64,000 bases of DNA from Holothuria scabra (lineage: Eukaryota; Echinodermata; Holothuroidea; Aspidochirotida; Holothuriidae): positions 13,772,866 to 13,836,865 of the forward strand of contig CM074185.1 of assembly GCA_037179385.1 (NCBI GenBank), read 5' to 3'. Positions 49,801 to 61,800 of this stretch are shown here, piece after piece. The notes under the pieces were generated by a model. The model did not search any database, was not told where the DNA came from, and saw only the letters and a program-made list of their open reading frames with translations. The position numbers and the translations under genes were made by a program. Every line of letters starts with the position of its first letter. Position 1 is the stretch's first letter.

Positions 49801-52800
49801 ACCAACCCACACATCAAATATGAGCATAGTCACATGTACCGTTCTCGAGATATCGTGTTTACAAGATTTTGACCTTTTGACCTCTCGTGACCCCAAGTGA
49901 CCTTTGACGTCCACCAAAAACAATAGGGATCATCTACTCAATATGGGCAATCCACATGCCAAGTATGAGATCCCTCGGACTTACCCTTCTTGAGATATCG
50001 TGTTTACAAGCCAAAGCGTCACATACGCACACACACATACATGTTTTGACCGTCAATCGGGGACACATTTTTTTAACCATGAAAATGTGGATATCCCCAC
50101 TTTGGGTGTATCGACACTTGACTAGGGGAAAAAATGCTCATGTCCCCAATTTACTGGTACTACACAGATACACATACACCCATGCACCAGCCCACGGTTT
50201 GTCACCTAATGTTAGGTCCATCACATGGAAATTGGGGAAAACTCCAAAATGCTTCAAACTTGCTGTGGTACATCCTTGAAACGTGAGAAATTCAATTTCA
50301 TGGCTAATTTTGCATTTGGCAAGTGGGGATATCCCCACTTGCAGGTGTATCCACACTTGCCCGGAGAAAAAAAGGCTCATATCCCCGTTTTACACCAAAA
50401 ACATACGCACACACACACACACACACGCACATACACACGACATCACCATCGCATAGATTCCTTGCCTGCCTACGGCAAGGAATCAAAAACTCAATTTATA
50501 TAATCAAGACTCTCAAAGAGCTGAGCCAATTGAGAATTTTGGTACCCCCATACCAAATTTGTAGTTTGGAGTGAGAGGTTTGGCCCTTTAAAAAAACAGA
50601 CAAAAAGCTACCTTGCTGCAGATTACAAGGTACAGAGACCATTAACTGTTGTCTGATGTTTTTATTGTGACAGCCAAGTTGTGACATATGGCCCAGTCAG
50701 GGCCTCCACTTTCAAGGTACAGAATGAGAATTCTAGTCTATTAATGACAAAATGTGGGAATTATAAATAAATCAAACTTTGGTAGCTCAAAAATTCAGGT
50801 TATATTTACAAATTTTGATCATGTAGTGAGTAATTTGCTAGATTGAAGGTTCACAATGGCTTTTAGGCACATTAGATAAAAAAAACTTGACAATGGAGAT
50901 GGTTCAGTCACGGTAGAACAAAGGTTTACTAGTTCCAAGATACACTAGGTTGAAAGCCAATTTCACATGTGAGTGAGCAATTGATTTGTAAATCATCAAT
51001 CTAGTGTATCTCCCATCTAGTGGCTTTTGATTCAGCACATCTTTGACCTATTGAACATTGGATCTAATGAACTTTTGATATAGTGAACCATTTCCAACAT
51101 ATTGGTGTTAACTGCAGTTATACCTTTTAAAACCTACAACTTCAAAATATAAACTGGTAGGCAATCCAAAATGAGACTGTACCTGAGGATAGATAAAATT
51201 TGGAGTTCTGAGTTCTTCCTCTCAAAATAGTACTAACTTGCAACTTTTTGAGAGATAAATGATAGAATATGTTACAGTCACCTTGTCAAAGTCACTACAT
51301 AAAATGCAATAAACTGGTTCTGGGGCCCGTTCCACAAAGAGTTACGCACGATCTTAAGTATGATTTACTGTTGACTTAAGTATGGTGAATCAAACCTGGT
51401 CTTGTAATCTTAGTCATAACCTTTCCCTTCAGTTTATTGAATTTTCCATCCTTTTTTTTCTCTCTTATGTCCCTTTCCTTTATGCTTGTTTGTGTTTGCA
51501 ACACAGCTACTTTAGGTAACTTCCTTTTGTTGTTTTGGGGAGTAGAACTGTCCACAAGCCCCTCAGCGTTTTTTAGTTTTACTTCCATCTACTTCAGTTT
51601 TATGTATGTACTGTATTCATTACTTTTGTGTATCCATACATTTTGATGATGTAGAAAAACAAATAAACAAAACAAAACAAAGCGAATAAACACATACAAT
51701 CTCATTTCTTTTAAAACTATGTTGTATGGCCATCTTTGCTGATAAGTGTGGATAGTTTTTCAAACTGTAAACTTGACTCAAACTCTCAGGAAACTATTTT
51801 CTTCAAAGCTTACCCTAATCTCATAGGTTGACCATGTCGAGGTCCTTCATCTCCCATCAAATTTTGAGAGTTTTCTTCCCTGTCAGCATCATGCATCTGT
51901 TGATGGTGTTGTTCTGCCTGTTTTGTGGATGAATTTGAAAATTATGGCAACATTCTCTGAAGAAGTCATTTATTTAGTTAGCTAGATGGAATATTATGAT
52001 GCACCAACACAAGTGTATGCCTATAGTGTACCCAAAGAAAATGGTGAAATGTTGGGGTAAAATTGACTAAAAATGGTAAAAGATGGGGTGATATTCCTCT
52101 AAAATGTTCATTCTTGACATGACTCCCAAGAGCCAATTATGAAGCATGACAGACTACTACTCTAATCCAAATTGACATCAATGACTGCAGTTTCCCTTTA
52201 ACAAAAGAATTAAAGAGGATAATACTGGCCCCAGATAAAGCCATCTAAAGGTGACCATCACTTGATTGTTGCAATAACTCCATTAAAGAGGGTCTATAAT
52301 CATAATAATCACATACCTCATCAAAGAATTGTTGGGTTTTTCTCAGAATGTACTTCAATTCAGTAAGTTCTTGAAAGTTACGTTTCAAAGCTTCTTGGTT
52401 CACATTCACCTCTCGAAGTTCTCTATCAAGCTTGTCAAAAACCGACTGTTGAAACAGAAAATTTACAATTACTCTCTGAAGTATGCATTATGAAGTTCAG
52501 ACAATTGATCTGAGATCACCTGAGATGGCCTCAAATGTCAATACATATTACTGTTACATCGTCTGCCATTATAGTAATCAAACAATATTTTTCCAAATAG
52601 CACTTACAAAGGATAAAGAGAAAGAATTTTTGTGCATGTATTCTGGCCACAAGAAGGTGCAATTAAAAAGAAACTAAATCAGGCTCTGGGATGATCTGTT
52701 GCAACTACTATTGGAAGGCTTATTTATGGGGGGAAGGGGGGTCTCAAGCCCTAAAGTGATGGTCTCTAAAGAACAATAGGTAGCCATAGCTTATGCACAG

Positions 52801-55800
52801 TCAGAAAATCAGTACTAATGAAGATTTGCTCAAAGTTAGCTATTTAAAGGCTCTGTTCTCTCACCCCAAACAGTACCAATTCTCCTAACCTTCTTACTGA
52901 AGCCCCTCTCACAATTGTCTGAAATTCATCCTCATCCAAACACAATCTCAATTTATTGCTTCAGGGTGAGTACAGAAAAACTCATTTTATATAATCAAAA
53001 CACTCTCAGTACCATACATGCTGTGTAATATAAGCTTTGGCACTCTTCATTGTTTGAAGTAGCTGTCAGTAAAAGAGCTGAGCCAATTGAGAATTTTGGT
53101 ACCTGAGTACCAAAACTGTAGTTTGGGGTGAGAGGTTTGGCCCTTAAATCTCTGCACCACAGCTGCCAACGTCGTCATGTCAGAAAACTAAGATGTAGCT
53201 GAATGGTCTACTGTGTGCCCCCAAAAGGGAGCGTTCTGGAAGAGACACCTTTCATCTCTTAATCTCCACAATATATGTGGAAAATACTCTTGGTGCATGC
53301 AGAGACCAAAGACATTTTTACCAACCCATTGCCTAGCAATTTTTCTGACCACTGGGTATTAACAATTTAATCTGATATTTATGATAGACAGAAAATTGCA
53401 ACAAGTTGCATTTTTATAGGTTTTAAAGCTCAAAAAGTAGTTACCAGTGTAACAACACATTGAACTTCTATAGTGCTAAATCAAGAATAAAAGTGTAGCT
53501 GCTCTAGGCCCTTGACAAAAATTTCAGACAACTAATTAATAATTAATTAAATTAATGAAATTAACTAAAAGGAACAAGTAAAGGAATGAGTTTTCAGGTT
53601 GCACTTCAAATGCTGAAAGATCAATGCAAAACCAGATATGGCCAGGTAAATGGTTCCATTTGGGGATTAGGAAGAGCCATGAAAGCCGTCTCGGAGGAAC
53701 AAAGAACATAAGAAGGAAAATAAGGAGAGAAAAGTCAAGAGATATAAACACGCTGTTCTAAATGCTGAGAAGATGGAAAGGTTTGGCTTAAAATGGTTGG
53801 CAAGTATACTTACCTCCAGCTCAATCATTTCTCTGGGGGCTGGGGCAGGTACATTTTCTCCTGTGTTCACGACAGGAATCTGACTTTTTAATACCTCCTT
53901 TTCCAGGTAGCCTAGGCAACAACAAAAAATTGCAAAGTTAAATTTAAAGTTTGCTTTTTCTAGCCAGTTGATGGTGAAAAAAGAAAAATGTGCAAGAGTT
54001 AATATCCCAGCAGGTACTTGCTAATTGAATTATCAAAAACTTTTAACTCAAAGGTAATACCATCAACATTACAAACTTTGAAAATCATTTTAGATTTAAG
54101 AAAATTCAGAAACAAAATAAAATGTATGAGACTGAGAATGTACTTCAGTTGAAAAGAATGTTTTATAAATGACATTTTTGACATTTTCTTTGATCACAAT
54201 TACGACATCCTACCATTTCCACATTACTCTTAGGAAACTTATACATTCTTTGAGCCTCTCCAGTACTGTGGTCTCACGTACCCAGCGCTCAAGGTAACAC
54301 TGTGTTACCTCACGCTCGAGTAACGTGGGAACGCTGGTTTACGAGGGATCGCTGCTTAAACTTCGATCCACCTCAAATCACAGGGTTTTGCGGTTTTAAA
54401 CACCATGTTTGTTTTAATCAAGCGAGGTCACAGGTGTTTATGGCGCTGACGACAGGTATTTTCTAACATTTTACAGTATATGATATGTGAAATATTTGAC
54501 CTGGTAACTATGGTAGCGCTACGCAATCAAGGAAACACAGGGCACGTAAGAACACAGACTGGAAAACTGGGGGCTAACCTGCAGTTTTGCCTTATTGTAA
54601 ACATGAGGTAACACCGAGTGTCAGGGGGTACGTGAGACCAAGCCTCAGGAGTCACTGCCACATCTTCCAAGCTTTAGCAAGGACAGTGAAGTTGTCACCA
54701 CGACCTTCATTCAGTGATACTCACCTTCATTGAAATGGCCAAAACATATAGTAATGTAGACAGCCAAATAACAAGGGATGGCTCCACAGACAGGCAATGA
54801 AAATTTATGGATTGTAGGAAAGAGACTGGTTAAATAATTAAACAGACACAAGACACATGTTTCGTTTCGTTTCGTTTCATTTATTTCTTTCCACAACATG
54901 TTTTTTCGGTATTGTACAGAATAATTTCAAATTCAAAAAACCAAATACATGATGTGAAGGAAGTAAGCTAAAATACCCCTAGGGGCTTGTCGGGAGCTTA
55001 CTCCCTAAGTAGACAAACAAGGAAGACGAAGGCACCATAACTGCACAAAAGACAACGAGAACAAAGATAATTTTATACCATCCCAAAAGCCTGCAAAAAA
55101 CCCATGCCCAAAAAAGAGCCCACCACCCCCACACACCACCACCCACCTTTCTTTCTTCTTTGTGAAAAACGAGAAAGGGTGAGAGGGTTTCTTAATAAAT
55201 GAGCATGACGGGTGTCGTAACCATGTTTCAACCTATTTTGCTCAAGAAAATTTGCAAAATTATTCGGGAAGAGATTACCCAAAAACCTATATGTAAAGCA
55301 CAAAACCCCGAGATCTAGTATGTCATGCAATTTCAAAAGATACAAGGACTTAAAAATAGGGCTGGTTGGATCTTTAGATCCAACCATAGAAATGTGTCTA
55401 AAAGCTCTCTTCTGCAAAATAAACAAACGTTGAATATGACAGGAGCTAGCACAAGACCAAATTGATGAGCAATAAGTTAAGTGAGGATAGATTAAAGATA
55501 GATAAATCGTTCGCAAAACATTCTTAGGGACAATATACTTCAATCTTCCAATAATATTAATACCCTTCGCAACCTGTGACGAGTATCAGGTAATGCCACC
55601 ACCTACCCAACTTAGTTTTGAGTCAACAATCACACCCAAGAATTTAGTATTATTGACCCGTTGGAGTGTTTGACCATTTACAACAATATTAAAAGTCTTA
55701 TCCCTCATGCATGATGAACTGTTAAACACAATATAATTAGTCTTAGACAGATTGAGGGATAGTTTATTACAAGCAAACCAGTCACAGAAAATTGAGAGTT

Positions 55801-58800
55801 CATAACAGAGTCTTTTCAAGTTGCTGTAGATTATCACTGCAGAAAAAAATATTTGTGTCGTCTGCAAACAAAACAAGTGACGCATTCTTACAAAGATCAT
55901 TCAGATCATTAACATAAATAATGAAGAGAAGAGGCCCTAGTATAGAGCCTTGTGGGACACCACATGTAATGTCATTCATTTCTAAATTTATACCATTGAA
56001 AGAAGTAAATTGTTTTCGAATTGTCAGGTAGCTCTTAAGCCAGCTAAGAGGCTTATCTCTGAGGCCATAGTGTGAGAGTTTTTTATGGAGTATGTCGTGA
56101 TTAATCGTATCAAATGCCTTAGATAGGTCCAAAAAAATTCCCAGTGAAGTTAGTACATGTGGGTAGGCTACAAGAGTGCTATGAAATATAATTTATTGAT
56201 CAAAGCCATGATCTTCGCATTTGGGACGCTATAGGTCTACACTGGTCCCAAACTCTGTGTCTTTCATTTAAAGCTCTGTGCTGGAACTGTGGCATAGATC
56301 ATTTGTCATCTTTAACCAGAATGCAAAAATGCATTGAGGTTTCGATGATACATAAATGTTCCGTTTCAAAGAGTGCCATCATGCGCCATTATCTTCTCAT
56401 TCAAATGTTATACTAGCATGTTCAAAAAATAATTCTGTCATTCCAGATGACCTTTTGACCTCCATAAAAGCCATACAGAGCTAGAAAGACAAACAAAAGA
56501 CAGACAAATGGAAAACAGCTATCTTGGGAGATCACATTTAAAAAGGTTTCCAGGCTTTGACCCCTGGGGATCCCAGATGACCTTTCATCTCTGCCAAAAA
56601 CTATGGGGACCATCTTCTGACCACAATGCATCCACATACCTAAATATGAAATATGAAATCTACCCAAGTTTCCTATCTTGAGATATAGCATAAGCAGAAT
56701 TTTCAGACTTGGACCAGCAGTGACCCCAGATGACCTTTGACCTCCATCAAAAACATTACGTACCATTTCCTGACCATAACGCATCCACATATCAAATATG
56801 AAATCTATCAAAGCTACTTAACTTGGAATATCACATAAACAAGGTTTTCAGACTTTGACCCCTGGTGACCCCAGATGACCTTTGACCTCCGCCAAAAACA
56901 AAAGGGATCATTTACTGACTATAACGCATCCACATACCACATATGAAATCTATCCAAGTTTCTTACCTTGAGATATCATGTTGACAAAGTTTTTATACTT
57001 TGACCCCTGGTGACCCCAGATGACCTTTGACCTCCACCAAAAACAATAGGGACTATCTCCTGACAATAACACATCCACATACCACATATGAAATGTATTC
57101 AAGCTTTCTACCATGAGATATCGTGTTAACGAGATTTTCAGACGTTGACCCCTGGTGACCCCAGATGACCTTTGACCTCCGCCAAAAACAAAAGGGATCA
57201 TTTACTGACTATAACGCATCCACATACCACATATGAAATGTATTCAAGCTTTCTACCATGAGATATCGTGTTAACGAGATTTTCAGACGTTGACCCCTGG
57301 TGACCCCAGATGACCTTAGACCTACCCCAAAAACAAAAGGGACCATATACTGACTATAAAGCATCCACATACCAAATATGAAATCTATCTAAGCTTCCTT
57401 TCTTGAGATATTGTGTTAACAAGGTTTTCAGACTTTGAACCCTGGTGACCCCAGATGCCCTTTGACCTTCGCCAAAAAACAATAGGGACCATTTACTGAC
57501 TATAAAGCATCCACATACCAAATATGAAATCCATCCAAGCTTCCTTTCTTGAGATATTGTGTTAACAAGGTTTTCAGACTTTGACCCCTGGTGACCCCAG
57601 ATGACCTTTGACCTCTGCCAAAAAATAATAGGGACCATTTACTGACTATAATTCATACACATACAAAATATGAAATCTATCCAAGTTTCCTACCTTGAGA
57701 TATCATGTTAAAAATGTTTTCATACTTTGACCCCTGGTGACCCCAGATGACCTTTGACCTCCACCAAAAACAATAGGGACCATCTCCTGGCCATAACACA
57801 TCCACATACTAAATATGAAATGTATTCAAGCTTTCTACCTTGAGATATCGTGTTAACAAGATTTTCAGACTTTGACCCCTGGTGACCCCAGGTGACCTTT
57901 GACCTCCACCAAAAACAATAGGGTTCTTCCTCTCAATATGGCGCATCTATGTACCAAGTTTGAAAACTGTCAGACATTCCTATCTTGAGATATCGTGTTA
58001 ACAAGGAAAGTGTCACAAACACACACACATACACACCCACACACACACACACACACATACATACATACATACATACACACGCACGCCATCATGATTGCAT
58101 TGGTTTCTCTTATCATCGAAACCAAAAACTGACCCACAAATGAAAATCATCGCTAAAGACCTGGAAGTCACCTCAATCATCATGTTAAGAATGGCTCCTG
58201 AACATTTCATGACCTTATTTTTTGACTGAACTTTACTTGAGAATTCCAGGCATAACACGGCATGAAGATACTTGACTGGGAAAGCTGAGCTTCAAATTAA
58301 GTTTTGGACCACTGCTTTTATCCTTTGAAGAATGTGATGTAGAGTACACCAAAGACCCATTGAGGAAAAGGCTCTAATCTAAAGTATCTGCAGCATGGCT
58401 CTGTGCACGCACGCCAAGAGAGCGGCATCAGCTTTGCAGTAAACACACTCCACAAACTTATTTTAACCCTTTACCGTTGTTTGGGTCCTTTTGGACCCAT
58501 AAGGAGAGTGTCACCCTGTCACCCATCTTTACTGTTTCATGTGGAGCTCAAAACTGCGAGTAGCTAGCCGAAAATTCGGCCACAACAACGAGAGGGACAA
58601 TAGTTTAAGGTCATGGGGTCAATAACCTACAGAAGCTGATGCGTGCTTCATCCACTTTTCCGCCCACTCTCGAGGCGCGCAAATATGCCCTGATTTGAGC
58701 ACAACGGTAAAGGGTAAAATGCAAGAAAAGTTTATCTAGACCATATGCAGGGAGTCGGACTGGGAACAGACAAGTCCAGGTGGGAGGAAGGGGTTAACCA

Positions 58801-61800
58801 TAAAACTGGCGTGGAGGTAGAAAATCTGGTTTTACTTACGAAGCTTCCTCTCCATCTCATCACATCTTCTCACTTCATTCACAAATTTTCTTTTAAAAGC
58901 ATTGACATCTGGATTGAGCTGTGAAAGTGAAAATATGATTATCAGCAGATTGACAGCAGATGTCAAGAAAGTGACTTATCAGGATTGATAATTAGCACCC
59001 ATGCTATCATTTTTAACAGATAATGGGATTTGGACTTCCATTTTCTCTTTTTAAGCTTGTCTGATGATACTTTTATAGTTCCCTGCTCAACATAATATAT
59101 CATAAAAATTCCTCTAATATGAGAATGAGATGTGGGCTGTCATTTATTGTTTGTGTCAAGGAATGTAACTTGCTACTTTGTTTCCCTTTAAAAATGTTAA
59201 AAATGTTAAAAATGTTTTTATGACCTTGAACACTTCCTGTTTTCTTGCATAGCATATTGCATGGAGGGGACTCAATTAATTACATCACCTCATTAATTAC
59301 ATCACCTCATAATAGTAACATGATGCTAAAAACAAATAGCAAGTTTTAGCCATCACAAGCTTTCAACTAAGAATCCAGAATCTATCAGAGAACTTCCTGT
59401 TCAGGTATTTTAAGATGAATAAAGTTTAAGGTGTTTGCCCCCCTTCAAAGACTATTTGCTCAATAGAGCAACAAGGTTGGTTTAAACAAGGTTAATTGCT
59501 GCAATTACAGAGACAAGGTTCACCCAAGAAAATGCCTTTTTCTAGGGTAACATTGGCTAAAACATCCTTCCTATTCAATTCTAGCAGCATGAACATTCTA
59601 TCGCACCTTGGGACAAGCCCCTCCCACAATTGTCTGAAATTCATGCTCATTCAGGTACAATCTCAGTTTATTGCTTAAAGGTGAATAAAGAAAAACTCAA
59701 TTTATATAATGAAAACACTCTCAGTACCATTCATGCTGTGTAATATAAGCTTTGGAACTCTGCATTGTTTGAATTAGCTGTCAATCAAAGAGCTGAGCCA
59801 ATTGAGAATTTCGGTACCCCCGTACCAAAACTGTAGTTTGGGGTGAGAGGTTTGGCCCTTTAATGAGAGTCTCAAAGGGTCACTATCACATGACAATGCT
59901 TTAAATTTAGCATAGCAAGTCAAGTTGCAAGTCCAAAAGTCACAGAAAACGTTAAATTTGGAATATTCTAGTGTCCTGACTTGTAATGGTTTTGTACATT
60001 ATTTGAAAAAATGTCTGGTCACAAATTTTTGAAAACGGACTTGAACCGTTAACTACTCACTCAAAAAACAGTTATATGTTTGTAGGGTATTGGTATGTGA
60101 AGAAAACTAAACAGGTTTGGAAAAATTTGTTGAATTTCATGAACCAACTCAATGAGCCGCTTTAAGAAGCAAAGTGACAGCTAGCATCATGACAGGAATT
60201 CCCCATTACCTACTCTTACCCGACTTGCCAATGGCAACTCAGGTAAGAAAGATTAGGCCACCTTATTGATTTGTAGGAGGAGGGCATCCTATTGGCCCAG
60301 CACAGCTTTTCAGTGCGTCATGCATAGGTGACTTTCAACTTGTAAGGTGTCAGGAGTCAAGATGAGGTGCATGACGTCTGCCAGGAAGTTTAGCTAAACA
60401 GAGTTAAGACAATCAATTGTGTTGGACTTTATCTAAATTCTGGCTAATGGGCATTTCCTGTAATGATGATCATGACTTTCTAACTTGATTCCAAACCATT
60501 GAAGTAACCAAACTCCATGAAACATACTGGCAGTTAATTGGAATAAAGAGTAGACTATGAACACAGGACTGAATGTGGAACTGGTGACTATAACACCTAC
60601 TATACTTTCAAGTGTGAAACCATACTATTGCACAATTCAAGCATAAGTGATACCAGCATGTCTTTCTACAAATTTTAGGAGACTATGCAGGAGTGGGTGA
60701 TTAAATGGCAAGTTGTTCTTAAATTGCATTGAGTATTATTACAGAACTACCAGCTGGTTCATCCTGGTTAATAAATGAGGTTTAGCCATTTAATACTAGT
60801 ATGACTCACATGCTAGTCTACGCAACTATTTTGGAAATCAAGTGACAAAAGCTCTCATCTCCAAGAAAGCAACATAGAAACTGATTTTGGAAGGGTCTGC
60901 CTTTATACATACAGTACAGCACACAGAATTAAGAACTTAAATAAAAGTCTATCGCAGGCATGGTTTCAGACATATCACTTGGGGAGGAGGGATTGAAATT
61001 TAAAAAACAGTAACTTTTTTGAGCATTCTATACACCCGTTTTTTTTTTTTTTTTTTAGGTGGTGGGGGAGGGGGACAGATTTTGTACAGTAAACAAACAT
61101 GTTGTATGTCTTATTTGACATTTCTTATGTCTTATTCCAAGCTAGTGCTTCTTGTACATATCCCACATCTATTCTGTCAAATGTGCCATCTTCCACATGC
61201 ATTTAAAGGTCAAGAACAGTGGCACCCAAAATTATTTTGAAACAATTAACTACTAAATTTTGCTACTTTTCTGTCATTTTTCCTCCAAGAAGCTTTTGGG
61301 ATATTGTAAGGCAAAATATTCAACATTCACAGGTTACTCAAGATATTTATACTACTTGTAAATTACATAATTCAGTGAAAAGCACATTGTACCATGATTG
61401 TAAAGAGCCATTCACAAACTAGTCTAGACTACTATCATTGTTCAAATTGAGGTGACTGCATTTGCCCTTTAAGCTTCAGTGTGCTTTTTACCCAGGCAAA
61501 TTTCAGCCGAACAGCAAAATATATTTTACCCATCCTTCTGTGACTAGGCCATACAACTAGTGAGATGAAGCTATGTATTACAATGTAAGTAATATTTAAA
61601 AAAAAATAATAATATGATCATACTGTTTTGTTTCAATGTATACTTTTGAGACCAAAGTGCTCAACACATTTCTAACACAGTTTTACAATCCCAATGTTCT
61701 TGTATGCCTCCCTAAATTTTCACTGCTTATATACAGGCCAGTAGCTAGGATTGTTGTTTTCAGGGGCACCAGATAGCCATTCTGTGGGTTAAGAGGTAGG

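Larger units (their letters stand above)
47949..50490 (+). mobile_element. Helentron-like element 1 with minisatellite, about 2.5 kb
   Basis: Left end ACCAGAA, a small hairpin AAGCC-AAAA-GGCTT, and GATTCCTTGCC at 47971. Right end is an 11-bp perfect hairpin at 50456-50484 (GATTCCTTGCC, 7-nt loop, GGCAAGGAATC), followed by AAAAACT. The right arm is the exact inverse of the left motif. Between them are the 145-bp array (48120-50010), a CA repeat, a roughly 240-bp internal duplication (50085 and 50325 parts) and a second CA repeat (50401-50438). No protein is encoded. Exact ends are ambiguous by 4-5 A bases shared with the target. Confidence 0.75.
47813..50591 (+). mobile_element. TTAA-type MITE (CTCACCCCAAAC family), split by element 1
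   Basis: Left part 47813-47948 starts TTAAAGGCCCAGTTCTCTC; right part about 50491-50591 ends GAGAGGTTTGGCCCTTTAA. TTAA is at both outer ends. Together they match the uninterrupted copy at 52845-53146. Confidence 0.85.
56325..58128 (+). mobile_element. Helentron-like element 2 with minisatellite, about 1.8 kb
   Basis: Left end ACCAGAA, hairpin AATGCA-AAA-TGCATT, then GGTTTCGATGATA at 56348. Right end has GGTTTC...TATCATCGAAACC (58102-58123) and AAAAACT. TATCATCGAAACC is the exact inverse of the 13-nt left motif. Between are the 145-bp array and a CA/CATA repeat (58018-58082). Spacing from ACCAGAA to the motif is 16 nt, as in element 1. Confidence 0.75.

Noticed and set aside
50456..50484. Rho-independent terminator or miRNA precursor
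   Set aside because: The genome is eukaryotic, there is no T run, and an 11-bp stem is too short for a miRNA hairpin. The position fits a transposon end.
55073..55150. Continuation of the LINE protein after RRK
   Set aside because: The residues after FSQRRKK are low-complexity [10 protein letters not shown] and correspond to the 3' UTR of the element.
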